Assembly (NCBI GenBank): GCA_964482335.1
Contig: CAYZXA010000005.1
Span: 1-24,553, forward strand
Direction: 5' to 3'
From: CAYZXA01 sp964482335
GTDB lineage: Bacteria > Patescibacteriota > Minisyncoccia > Minisyncoccales > MHMH01
Length of the DNA stretch: 24,553 nt
Below the pieces are notes generated by a model, which was not told where the DNA came from, made no database searches, and saw only the letters and a list, made by a program, of their open reading frames with translations. Positions 15,626 through 23,510 of this stretch are shown in pieces; the stretch's first letter is position 1; the number at the start of each line of letters is the position of its first letter. The translations under genes were made by a program, and so were the position numbers.

Positions 15626-16957
15626 ATGAAAATCAATCCTAAAATTTTCAGAGCTTACGACATTCGGGGAATTTACCCTGAGGATATTAATACCGAAACA
15701 GCCTACCTGATTGGTCAAGCTTTTGTTATATTTCTTAAAAAACCAAAGCTGAAGATCATCGTTGCCAGAGACAATCGTCTCTCCAGTTCTGGCTTACATA
15801 AAAACTTAATTAAGGGAATAACTGATATGGGAGCTGATGTTATTGATATTGGCTTATCAACTACTCCCATGTTCTACTTTGCGGTTGCTCGTTATGGGTA
15901 TGATGGAGGAGTCATAGTGACCGCTTCTCATAATCCTTCTCAATATAATGGATTTAAGATGGTTCGTGAAAAAGCCATTCCAATCAGTGAAGAAAGCGGC
16001 ATACTAGAGATTAAAAAGCTTTCTCAATCTCAATTTCAGACAGCCAAATCCAAGGGAAAGATAACTAAAGAAAAAGTTCTCCGAGGCTATGTAGGTTTTA
16101 ATCTCAAAGAGGCAGGTAGTTTAAAACCTTTAAAAATAGTCATTGATACTGCTAACGCTGTGTCAGGCATAGTCATCCCAGAGATTTTCAAGAAGCTTCC
16201 CTGCAACATTTATCATCTTTTTAAAAAATCTGATGGTAGTTTTCCCAACCATTCACCCGATCCCCTGGTGAAAGAGAATTTAAAAATATTACAAGAGGAG
16301 GTAAGGAGCAAAAAAGCAGATTTGGGAGTAGGTTTTGATGGCGATGGTGATAGAATTATTTTTGTTGCGGAGAATGGAGAAATTATTGCTGGTGACTTAA
16401 TTACTGCTCTTTTGGCTTCTTTAGTTTTGAAAGATTATCCAAAAGAGAAAGTTTTGTATGATGTTCGTTCCAGCAACATTGTTAAAGAAAGCATTGAAAA
16501 AGCACAAGGTAAGCCAATCATTAGCAGAATAGGCCACTCTTTCATCAAAGAAAGGATGAGAAAAGAAAATATTGTTTTTGCTGGAGAATTTTCTGGGCAC
16601 TATTATCATAAAGACCATTACTTTTGCGAGGCACCATTCTTTGTTTTGTTTAAGCTTTTGCAAGAAATAAGTAAGAAGCCAATTTCTCAATTAATCAAAC
16701 CTTATCAGAAATATTTTCATTCAGGAGAGATTAATTTTAAGGTAAAGGACAAAGAGGCAAAATTGAAACAATTAAAAGATCGTTATAGTGACGGCCAGGT
16801 TTTAGAGATTGATGGTTTAAGGGTTGATTACGAGGACTGGTGGTTTTTAGCTAGACCTTCCAATACCGAACCTGTCTTAAGGTTGGTTATTGAAGCAAAA
16901 ACAAAATACTTGTTAGAAGAAAAGAAAAAAGAGCTGATAGCTCTTATTGAAAACTGA
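15626..16957 (+). CDS. Phosphoglucomutase/phosphomannomutase
   Basis: Interconverts hexose 6- and 1-phosphates (alpha-D-phosphohexomutase family), 443 residues. All four signature sites are visible: phosphoserine loop TASHNP (Ser101), metal loop DGDGD (Asp238, 240, 242), sugar-specificity loop GEFSGH (320-325) and the phosphate-binding RPSNTEP (410-416). GEFSGH is the dual-specificity (ManB/AlgC-like) form, so glucose and mannose phosphates are both plausible and the gene symbol is left open. It would supply glucose-1-P to the GalU encoded later in the window. The transcript from the extended -10 would be virtually leaderless. The gene converges on trpS with 21 bp between stops and no clear terminator. 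Confidence 0.94.
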   Translation: MKINPKIFRAYDIRGIYPEDINTETAYLIGQAFVIFLKKPKLKIIVARDNRLSSSGLHKNLIKGITDMGADVIDIGLSTTPMFYFAVARYGYDGGVIVTASHNPSQYNGFKMVREKAIPISEESGILEIKKLSQSQFQTAKSKGKITKEKVLRGYVGFNLKEAGSLKPLKIVIDTANAVSGIVIPEIFKKLPCNIYHLFKKSDGSFPNHSPDPLVKENLKILQEEVRSKKADLGVGFDGDGDRIIFVAENGEIIAGDLITALLASLVLKDYPKEKVLYDVRSSNIVKESIEKAQGKPIISRIGHSFIKERMRKENIVFAGEFSGHYYHKDHYFCEAPFFVLFKLLQEISKKPISQLIKPYQKYFHSGEINFKVKDKEAKLKQLKDRYSDGQVLEIDGLRVDYEDWWFLARPSNTEPVLRLVIEAKTKYLLEEKKKELIALIEN

Positions 16958-16978
16958 TTGAGGTTCAGTCTTGTAAAA

Positions 16979-17953
16979 TTAGAAGAGACCCATCTTTTTT
17001 CTGACGTCAGCCATGGTTGATTGAGCAATAACTTCAGCTTTTTTTCTGCCTTGTTCCAAAATTTCTTTAACATAGACTTTTCTTGCCAATAATTCTTTTT
17101 TCTTTCTGCGGAAAGGTTCAAATTTCAAGATTAAAAGGTCAGCCAAAGCTTTTTTGAATTCAGCATAACCTTTTTTTCTGAATTTTTTTTCTGCTTGAGA
17201 GATTGATTTGTCACTGAAAAGGGAGTAGATAGTTAAAAGATTAGCAATACCTGGTTTTTTAGAAGGATCGTATTTGACTACTTTACCAGTGTCAGTGACG
17301 GCTGACATTATTTTTTTCTTAATTATATCAGGTTCATCAAAAAGGAAGAGAGAAGTTCTTGGTACAGATTTTGACATTTTCTTCTTGGGAGCTGTCAAGG
17401 CCATAATTTTTGCTCCACTTTTCAAAATCAAAGATTCGGGCACTTTAAACGTTTCGCCATATTTCTGGTTGAATTTTCTGGCAATGGTTTTAGCAAGTTC
17501 TAAATGTTGAGTCTGGTCTCTGCCAACTGGTACCGAATCCGTTTGATATAAGAGAATATCAGCTGCCTGTAGAACTGGATAATCTAAAAGGCCAGCATTA
17601 ATAGTTTTTTTAAACTGTTTTGATTTTTCTTTGTATTGTGTCATTCTTTCTAATTCACCAACTGGGGTAAGAGTATTTAAAAGCCAGGCAAGCTCTGTAT
17701 GTTCCTTGACCTGGGATTGAACAAAAAGAATACATCTTTCTGGGTCAATTCCCAGTGCTAAAAGCTCTACAGCTGTTTCCAATATTTCTTTTGAGAAGGT
17801 TTTAGGGTCTTGAGGAGTGGTTAGAGCATGTAAATCAGCAATAAAAAAAATACACTCTCCCACTTCCTGAAGTTTTTTCCATTGGCTGATGGCTCCTAAA
17901 TAACCGCCAATATGTATTGAGCCGGTTGGTTGTATGCCACTTAATATTCTCAT
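16979..17953 (-). CDS. trpS: Tryptophan--tRNA ligase
   Basis: Class I aminoacyl-tRNA synthetase charging tRNA-Trp, 324 residues, normal length. The N-terminus SGIQPTGSIHIGGYLG carries the HIGH-type motif (HIGG, 14-17). The TrpRS-specific PVLQAADILLYQTDSVPVGRDQ segment lies at about 126-147 and KMSKS at 192-196. The ATG overlaps the rnj stop by 4 nt (ATGA), so it is translated together with RNase J. It converges on the phosphohexomutase gene. Confidence 0.96.
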   Translation of the reverse strand: MRILSGIQPTGSIHIGGYLGAISQWKKLQEVGECIFFIADLHALTTPQDPKTFSKEILETAVELLALGIDPERCILFVQSQVKEHTELAWLLNTLTPVGELERMTQYKEKSKQFKKTINAGLLDYPVLQAADILLYQTDSVPVGRDQTQHLELAKTIARKFNQKYGETFKVPESLILKSGAKIMALTAPKKKMSKSVPRTSLFLFDEPDIIKKKIMSAVTDTGKVVKYDPSKKPGIANLLTIYSLFSDKSISQAEKKFRKKGYAEFKKALADLLILKFEPFRRKKKELLARKVYVKEILEQGRKKAEVIAQSTMADVRKKMGLF

Positions 17954-19623
17954 ACTTCAATTATAACAGGTAAAATCATTGGTCTTCTTTGGGTTTTGGT
18001 GTATAAGAAATCGCCAATTCTGTTTCTGACATTGTCTTTGACATATGACCAGTTGACGGCGCCCCCCGAACCAGCTGTTCGGTTGACAACCTCAATTACT
18101 TTTTTTCTGGTTTCTTGTAACAAAGGCTTTGATTCTCTCAAATAAACAAACCCTCTAGATATTATATCAGGAGAACCTCTAACTTTACCAGTTGTTCTGT
18201 CAATAATTGTCACAATCACGAACATGCCGTCTTTTGATAGGGTCTGGCGGTCCCTTAAGACTATTTTTCCGACATCGCCAACGCCCAGGCCGTCCACCAT
18301 AATATAGTTTGATTCGACGGTTTTCCTTTCGATAAAGATTTTCTCGGGCGTTAAGTTGACGACTTGTCCATTTTCAGCCACTATGATATTTTTTTCTGGT
18401 ATGCCTTGAGCATGGGCCAGCTTGGCATGGTTAAACAACATTGAGTATTGACCGTGGATAGGCATAAAGAAGCGAGGCCTCATTGTTCTGATCATTTCAG
18501 CTAATTCCTGCCGTTGGCCATGGCCGCCCGCATGAATATCCATCATCTTATAATGGAAGACATTGACTCTTTGTCGGTAAAGCTCGTCTTTTAGGAACTG
18601 GACCGTTCTTTCGTTGCCCGGGATAACCGAAGACGAAAAGATGACAGTGTCATCTTCTTTTAGTCTGATAAATTTATGTTCTCTTGTGATGATTCTCATT
18701 AATACCGCTTGTCCTTCTCCCTGGGCGCCGGTGCAAAGCAAAGTTATTTTTGAGTCCGGATAACTATTAATCTGATTTGGTTTTATCAGGGTGCCTTTTT
18801 GAGATTTGATGTAGCCTAATTTTTTGCAGATTTCCACATTGGTTTTCATTGAATAGCCGTCAACTGCCACTTTACGGCCGTATTTTTCAGATAAAACAAT
18901 GACTTGCTGGATTCTATTGATCAAAGAACCGAAAGTAGCAGCAATAATTCTACCTCTGGCTTGTTTGAAAATTTCTTCTAAATTTTCCATGATTTTCTTT
19001 TCGGAAAGAGAATGATTCTCTTGTTCTGCTCCGGTTGAATCAGACATTAAAAGCAAGACGCCTCTTTTGCCTAGCTCTCTTAATTTATTCATATCGGTCG
19101 GTATATCGAAAACAGGCGTTTCGTCAAACTTAAAATCTGAGGTATGTACAATGTTGCCAATCGGCGTTCTGATAAAAAGACCAAGATTGTCAAAAATGTT
19201 GTGGTTCTGTCTGAAAAATTCAATTTGAAAAGGGCCAAGCTCAATTTTGGAGCCGTCTTTGACCTGAGTGATGTTTAATTTGGGCTGATTGGGAAAATCT
19301 TCCTGTCTTTTTAGAATAATTCCTTTAGTTAGACCAGAGGCAAAAAGTGGCGGATTACCCAACTTGTTGACTATATGGGGGATAGCGGCGATGTGGTCGT
19401 AGTGGCCGTGCGTGAATAAAGCCCCCAGAATGTTTTTTTCTTTACCTTTAAGATAGGCAATGTTAGGAATAATATAATCAACGCCGGGCATGTCTTCTTC
19501 TGGCATTCTGAACCCCATGTCAACAATCAAAATCGCCTTGTCGTACTCAAGACACATCATATTGCGGCCAACTTCACCCAGGCCGCCCAATGGGATAATG
19601 CGAACATTTTTTTGTTTTTTCAC
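17950..19623 (-). CDS. rnj: Ribonuclease J
   Basis: Metallo-beta-lactamase/beta-CASP ribonuclease with endo- and 5'-exonuclease activity, used for mRNA decay and rRNA maturation in bacteria without RNase E; 557 residues, normal length. Zinc motif HGHYDH (72-77), His141 (QNHNIFD, usually NHSIPD), Asp163 (HTSDF), STGAE in place of the common STNAE, SSSVIPGNE and HAGGHGQ in place of HVSGHA are visible. PIHGQ replaces PVHGE. Metal ligands are kept while surrounding residues differ, as seen in divergent CPR members. The start is GTG 19623 (KKQKNVRIIPLGGLGEVGRN), without a Shine-Dalgarno; a 5-bp hairpin (ACTTC-TAAC-GAAGT, 19635-19622) includes part of the start codon. The gene has its own -10 element and is followed by trpS. 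Confidence 0.95.
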   Translation of the reverse strand: MKKQKNVRIIPLGGLGEVGRNMMCLEYDKAILIVDMGFRMPEEDMPGVDYIIPNIAYLKGKEKNILGALFTHGHYDHIAAIPHIVNKLGNPPLFASGLTKGIILKRQEDFPNQPKLNITQVKDGSKIELGPFQIEFFRQNHNIFDNLGLFIRTPIGNIVHTSDFKFDETPVFDIPTDMNKLRELGKRGVLLLMSDSTGAEQENHSLSEKKIMENLEEIFKQARGRIIAATFGSLINRIQQVIVLSEKYGRKVAVDGYSMKTNVEICKKLGYIKSQKGTLIKPNQINSYPDSKITLLCTGAQGEGQAVLMRIITREHKFIRLKEDDTVIFSSSVIPGNERTVQFLKDELYRQRVNVFHYKMMDIHAGGHGQRQELAEMIRTMRPRFFMPIHGQYSMLFNHAKLAHAQGIPEKNIIVAENGQVVNLTPEKIFIERKTVESNYIMVDGLGVGDVGKIVLRDRQTLSKDGMFVIVTIIDRTTGKVRGSPDIISRGFVYLRESKPLLQETRKKVIEVVNRTAGSGGAVNWSYVKDNVRNRIGDFLYTKTQRRPMILPVIIEV

Positions 19624-19686
19624 TTCGTTAGAAGTCTATCTTATATAGTGTTAATAACTAATTTCAGACAAACTTTTGTTTTTTTT

Positions 19687-19692
19687 ATTATA
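19687..19692 (-). promoter_or_regulatory. -10 element of the rnj-trpS promoter
   Basis: TATAAT on the minus strand (19692-19687). At 17-bp spacing the -35 position reads TTTTCT, a poor match. Initiation near 19680 would give a leader of about 57 nt to the GTG start at 19623. It lies in the 133-bp gap between tRNA-Leu and rnj. Confidence 0.5.
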
Positions 19693-19710
19693 CCTTGTTA
19701 TCACAAAATA

Positions 19711-19731
19711 GAAAAAATATTTAATTTTTTC
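19711..19731 (-). terminator. A/T-rich hairpin after tRNA-Leu, possible weak terminator
   Basis: On the minus strand GAAAAAAT and ATTTTTTC form a perfect 8-bp stem around TAAAT. The 3' arm itself gives a U-run, as in AT-rich intrinsic terminators. It is about 26 nt beyond the tRNA CCA end and just upstream of the rnj -10 element. The stem is nearly all A-U, so it would be weak. Confidence 0.35.
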
Positions 19732-19756
19732 TGTTTAAGACTTTTAACAGGGTTCA

Positions 19757-19843
19757 TGGTGCGGACGGTGGGACTTGAACCCACAAGAGCTTTCGCTCAC
19801 AAGATCCTGAATCTTGCGTGTTTCCCAGTTTCACCACGTCCGC
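19757..19843 (-). tRNA. tRNA-Leu(CAG), CCA encoded
   Basis: The transcript begins GCGGACG and closes with CGTCCGC, a perfect 7-bp acceptor stem, then discriminator A and an encoded CCA (19757-19759 on the top strand). The D-stem is GUG/CAC. The anticodon arm CAAGA-UUCAGGA-UCUUG gives anticodon CAG, reading CUG. The class II variable arm is GAGC-GAAA-GCUC, and the T-arm is GUGGG-UUCAAGU-CCCAC. The 5' end is one nucleotide after the galU stop codon, so the tRNA is probably cut from the galU mRNA by RNase P. Confidence 0.96.
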
Positions 19844-19844
19844 A

Positions 19845-20732
19845 TTAAAGTCTCTCTTGCTTTAGAAATTTTTTGAGGTCTTTTTTAAATTGAGGATGTT
19901 TTAGGGAAAGATAAAGATTTGATTTTAAGTAAGCTAATTTATTGCCGCATTCCAACCATTTTCCTTCAAACTCGTAGCCGTAAATTGTTAATCCCTTTTT
20001 AATCATTTCATTAAAAGCTCCAGCCAACCTTATTTCTCCTTTGGCTTGAGAGGGAGTGTTTTCCAAGAAATCAAAGACCTGAGAATCAATTACGTATTTT
20101 CCAACAATAGCTAAATTAGACGGTGCTTTATTGATTGAAGGTTTTTCTTCAATGCCCTTAATTTTATAAAGTCTCGGACCTACTTTTTCAACCTTGACTA
20201 TGCCGTATGAAGAAAGTTTTTCTTTGGGCAATCTATATAAAGCAATGATCGGTTTTTGATGTTTATTAAAAACCTTGGCCAACTGCAGGGAACAGGGAGT
20301 TTTAGATTTGACAATATCATCACCGAACAAAACTATACACGGCTCTTTTTTTGCTATTTTTTTGGCTTGCAGGACAGCATGGCCGTCGCCCAAAGGTTCT
20401 TTTTGAAAAATGTAAGAAAAAGAGATGTTTTTGGTAATTTTTTCTAAACTCTTTAATTCTTTCAACAGGCCATTCTTTTTTCTCATCCTGAGCAATTCTT
20501 CCAGCTCTGGCATTTTTTTAATATATTTTATAAAATAGGTTTTAACTTCTTTTTTATCCGGTCGGTTGACAAAGATGATTTCTTTAATTCCCGAGGCTTG
20601 TGCTTCTTCCACAATATATTGGATAGCTGGTTTATCAACCAAAGGGAAAAGCTCTTTGGGTAGGGCCTTGGACAAAGGTAAGAATCTTGTTCCTAAACCA
20701 GCGATAGGAATAATTGCTTTTTTAATTACCAT
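19845..20732 (-). CDS. galU: UTP--glucose-1-phosphate uridylyltransferase
   Basis: Makes UDP-glucose from UTP and glucose-1-P, 295 residues. The N-terminal nucleotide-binding motif is AGLGTRFLPLSKALPKE (11-27), followed by LVDKPAIQYIVEEA. EPLGDGHAVL (usually PLGLGHAV), LFGDDIV, GIEEKPS and KGEIRLAGAFNEMI are further GalU/RfbA-superfamily motifs. The 'KPAIQYIVEEA' form and the lack of dTDP-sugar genes nearby favour GalU. The start overlaps the cupin isomerase gene by 11 nt, and tRNA-Leu follows after one nucleotide, so all are in one transcript. UDP-glucose would feed surface-glycan synthesis. Confidence 0.94.
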   Translation of the reverse strand: MVIKKAIIPIAGLGTRFLPLSKALPKELFPLVDKPAIQYIVEEAQASGIKEIIFVNRPDKKEVKTYFIKYIKKMPELEELLRMRKKNGLLKELKSLEKITKNISFSYIFQKEPLGDGHAVLQAKKIAKKEPCIVLFGDDIVKSKTPCSLQLAKVFNKHQKPIIALYRLPKEKLSSYGIVKVEKVGPRLYKIKGIEEKPSINKAPSNLAIVGKYVIDSQVFDFLENTPSQAKGEIRLAGAFNEMIKKGLTIYGYEFEGKWLECGNKLAYLKSNLYLSLKHPQFKKDLKKFLKQERL

Positions 20733-21333
20733 GAAGAAAATCTAAGTTTTTAGGCATTCTCTTTAAGGGTTTTTCAAAACGCAACTTAGGTACCCTAGCA
20801 TATTTCTTATTTTTAATCCAGCCGTTCTTTGTATAGTAGTAACAAGCGCCTTGTTTTTTAGCAATATCATCATAGATGTGGCCGCTTCTTTCATCTAACC
20901 AATTTGCCATCTCGAGCGTTTTCTTTTTTGAAGGATTAATGGTGATATGGCCATATTTTGGGGGGACAATAACCACATCGCCTTTTTTTGCCTTTACCGC
21001 GTAAACGTCTTTGATTTGGCCTTGAGAACGAGAATTATTCTTAGAGGCATATTTCTGCATTAAATAAATTGCTTGACCGCGAAGAACGATATAGAGCTCT
21101 CCGTAATTATTAAAATGCTCGTGTCCTTTAGTTTTGGCAAATTCTTGACCTACTAGACGAGCCGGAATAACGGTAATATCATATCTTAAGTCGTTTTTCC
21201 TTTTCAGGCCGCGATACATATAATAAAGCTCAAAGTTTGGAGCTTTTTTAGCCCATTTCTGGTCATAAAGAACTTCCTTCATGTCTTTTAGAAATCGAAT
21301 ATCTGGCTTTTTAGATTTTAGATTTATTTCCAT
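20722..21333 (-). CDS. pgiA: Cupin-type glucose-6-phosphate isomerase
   Basis: Interconverts glucose-6-P and fructose-6-P with a small metal-dependent cupin instead of the usual bacterial Pgi fold; 203 residues. The metal site is visible as KGHEH (His71, His73), GELYIVLRG (Glu79) and VPPKYGHITINP (His129). The region RYDITVIPARLVGQEFAKTKGH is characteristic of the archaeal GPI family (PF06560). This type is best known from Euryarchaeota and some bacteria. It overlaps the binding-protein gene upstream by 10 nt and galU downstream by 11 nt. With galU and the phosphohexomutase it gives a route from fructose-6-P to UDP-glucose. About 45 residues beyond the barrel (WLDERSGHIYDD onwards) are a normal C-terminal extension for this family. 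Confidence 0.9.
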   Translation of the reverse strand: MEINLKSKKPDIRFLKDMKEVLYDQKWAKKAPNFELYYMYRGLKRKNDLRYDITVIPARLVGQEFAKTKGHEHFNNYGELYIVLRGQAIYLMQKYASKNNSRSQGQIKDVYAVKAKKGDVVIVPPKYGHITINPSKKKTLEMANWLDERSGHIYDDIAKKQGACYYYTKNGWIKNKKYARVPKLRFEKPLKRMPKNLDFLHGN

Positions 21334-23291
21334 GCTCGTTTAGTTTTTAAGTGCCAATTTTCAATCTCAGAAAATCTTTTTGAGGGATCAACAATCATTT
21401 CAGTTGTCAGGCCTTTCATATTTTTATAGACAAAGTAAACATAGTCTGGTCGGTAGACAAATAAGCAAGGCGCATCTCCAATTAGAATATCTTGAAATTC
21501 TTGATATTTTTGAGCTCTTACTTCAGAATCCTGGCTAATTCTAGCCGTTTCCAATAGCTTATCTACCTTAGTATTCTCATACTTAGCTAAATTAAGACCA
21601 GGGTCTTTAACTTGAGAAGAGTGCCAGAATGGGAAAGGGTCGGGAATCTCTCCTAAAACTTCTCCAAAGAGTAACATTTCATAATCGCGGGGCTTTATAA
21701 TTTCCTGAGTTAATTGTGAGACCGGATAGGTTTGAATTTCAATCTCAATGCCTAGATCTTGCCACTGCTTCTTAATTGCTGAAGCCACCTCCTCTAAAAT
21801 AGCATCTTCTACCGTGATAAGAGAAAACTGAAGAGGCGCTTCCTTTGGCGGATTTAAGCATACTTCATTCAATTTAGCCCGCGTGGTCTGGCTGACAAGA
21901 CCAGTGCCCTTTTCAAATCCCCAGGGTTTTAAAATATCTTCATAGTATTTCTCTTGGAATTTGATGACAGCTGTCTTGGTTTGCGAGCCAAAATAACCAG
22001 TAATCTTTGCTTCGGGATAAACTTCTGGGTCTCTAGCTAAACAGGTTTGCAGGCCGGTTACTTCAGCCCCTCGGCTGCCTACTTTAAGATTGCTTTTGAA
22101 CTCAATAATTGTTTCTTTAGTCACCTTGACCCATTTTCCTTCAATTTTTTCTAAGCCTGCTTTTTCTAAAAGCTCCTCAGCTTTTTCTGGATTGTATTCA
22201 TAGATGGTAGCAGGGGATTGATAATTGTAAACGTCAGGCACTATTGGTGACTCAACAACTTGAGCCCGGCCCAAAAGCACATTATCAATGATTTCTTGTT
22301 TGTTGGTAGCGTAATTTAAGACCTGGCGAATTTCATCTTCAGCTAAAAGTCTTGATTTGTCAGGATTGAAAAAGAGGGCAAAATATCTTGGCAAAGAAAG
22401 CGTGTATTCAGTAAACTTGCTTCTTTTAAAAAGATCAAAGAAACCGGGCGAACTTATTGAAAAACCATCAACCTCTCCTTTTCTCGCAGCGCTGACGAGT
22501 GCTTGCTCTGATTCATAAAAACGGAAAGTGATGGCTGAGACATAAGGTTGCGGTGAATCAAAGTATTTTTTAAATCTGACCAAATCTAAAGAAGTGATGA
22601 CATTGGCCTTGCCCTGTTTGATGCTTTTGAATTGATAGGGGCCCGAGCCAATTGGCTGTAAATTATAGTTGGTCAAAAGGAAGTTTTGTGGAGAAATGTT
22701 CTGCCAGATATGTTCAGGCATTATTTTAAAATCCAGTCTTTCCAAAAAAGCACTGTAAGCATTTTTTAATTTAAAGCGAACAGTGTAGTTATCAATTTTT
22801 TCTGCTTCAACACCCAAATAGTTGCCCCGTAAAGGACTTTTATAGTCTGGATTTTGAATCGTTCTTATAGTGAAGACAACATCATCAGCAGTCAGTTTTT
22901 CACCATCATGCCAGAAAACATTTTCTTTAAGGTGGACCTGGTAAAGCTCGCCTTCGTCTCCGATATCTATCTTTTCAGCTATGTCAGTTAAACTGGAGAA
23001 GATGATTTCCACTAAATCTCTATCAACATCAGAGCTTTGAGCATAAACAGGATTGATAAAGCGAGGGGTTCCGACTATGCCCTCTGAATATTTGCCACCG
23101 ACCGCTGGCTGAACTTCTGTAGTTTTCAAATAGAAATTAATTGCTAGGAAAAAAGAAGAGATCAAAAATAAACTCAAAGAAATAAAAAAAACTATTCTTT
23201 CTTTTTTGTTGAGGACTTTAAAAAGTTGCAGCCACTGTTTTTTTGATGGCCATTGAGTTGGCCAGAACTTGAGAATAGAAGGTAACTTCAT
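21324..23291 (-). CDS. Membrane-anchored peptide-type ABC solute-binding protein with inserted PG-binding domain
   Basis: 655 residues. A cytoplasmic N-terminus and one transmembrane helix (about 33-56, ERIVFFISLSLFLISSFFLA) anchor it; there is no lipobox Cys. The solute-binding fold (SBP_bac_5, the OppA/DppA family) spans about 65-395 and 487-655, with GTPRFINPVYAQSSDVDRDL, VFWHDGEKLTADDVVFTI and IGSGPYQFK. Residues about 400-478 are a peptidoglycan-binding domain of the PG_binding_1 type (LKVGSRGAEVTGLQTCL, ITGYFGSQTKTAVIKFQEKY, VSQTTRAKLNEVC). It is inserted just before the LQFSLITVEDAILEEVASAIKKQWQDLGI segment of the second lobe. The family binds peptides or other solutes for import, but no permease or ATPase gene is nearby, so its partner is unknown. 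It lies 3 nt after secG and overlaps pgiA by 10 nt. Confidence 0.92.
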   Translation of the reverse strand: MKLPSILKFWPTQWPSKKQWLQLFKVLNKKERIVFFISLSLFLISSFFLAINFYLKTTEVQPAVGGKYSEGIVGTPRFINPVYAQSSDVDRDLVEIIFSSLTDIAEKIDIGDEGELYQVHLKENVFWHDGEKLTADDVVFTIRTIQNPDYKSPLRGNYLGVEAEKIDNYTVRFKLKNAYSAFLERLDFKIMPEHIWQNISPQNFLLTNYNLQPIGSGPYQFKSIKQGKANVITSLDLVRFKKYFDSPQPYVSAITFRFYESEQALVSAARKGEVDGFSISSPGFFDLFKRSKFTEYTLSLPRYFALFFNPDKSRLLAEDEIRQVLNYATNKQEIIDNVLLGRAQVVESPIVPDVYNYQSPATIYEYNPEKAEELLEKAGLEKIEGKWVKVTKETIIEFKSNLKVGSRGAEVTGLQTCLARDPEVYPEAKITGYFGSQTKTAVIKFQEKYYEDILKPWGFEKGTGLVSQTTRAKLNEVCLNPPKEAPLQFSLITVEDAILEEVASAIKKQWQDLGIEIEIQTYPVSQLTQEIIKPRDYEMLLFGEVLGEIPDPFPFWHSSQVKDPGLNLAKYENTKVDKLLETARISQDSEVRAQKYQEFQDILIGDAPCLFVYRPDYVYFVYKNMKGLTTEMIVDPSKRFSEIENWHLKTKRAWK

Positions 23292-23294
23292 TTT

Positions 23295-23510
23295 TTAGAT
23301 GATAAGGTTAGCAATGGCCAAGCCGATGAATAAAACTCCAAAAACGACAGTCAGCCAGAAGATTTTCTTTTGTACGCCCCTTAAAGTACCGTAAAAGCCA
23401 CTCTCCTGGCCGAAAGCAGAACCTAAGGCAGTTCCCCTTTGCTGGAAGAGAATTAAAACAATGAGAACTACTGAGACGATAAGTTGAGCTATAAGTAAGA
23501 AATCAGTCAT
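23295..23510 (-). CDS. secG: Protein-export membrane protein SecG
   Basis: A small subunit of the SecYEG translocon, 71 residues. Two transmembrane helices (about 4-22 and 49-70) flank the conserved cytoplasmic loop LFQQRGTALGSAFGQESGF. The family usually reads LLQ.GKGAGLG.AFGGG, so a FGQ version is slightly unusual but common in divergent lineages. The start overlaps the upstream membrane-protein gene by 8 nt and the binding-protein gene begins 3 nt after its stop. Confidence 0.93.
   Translation of the reverse strand: MTDFLLIAQLIVSVVLIVLILFQQRGTALGSAFGQESGFYGTLRGVQKKIFWLTVVFGVLFIGLAIANLII

Noticed and set aside
16953..16969. Inverted repeat ACTGA/TCAGT between the phosphohexomutase and trpS as a bidirectional terminator
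   Set aside because: Only 5 bp of stem and no T-run on either side.
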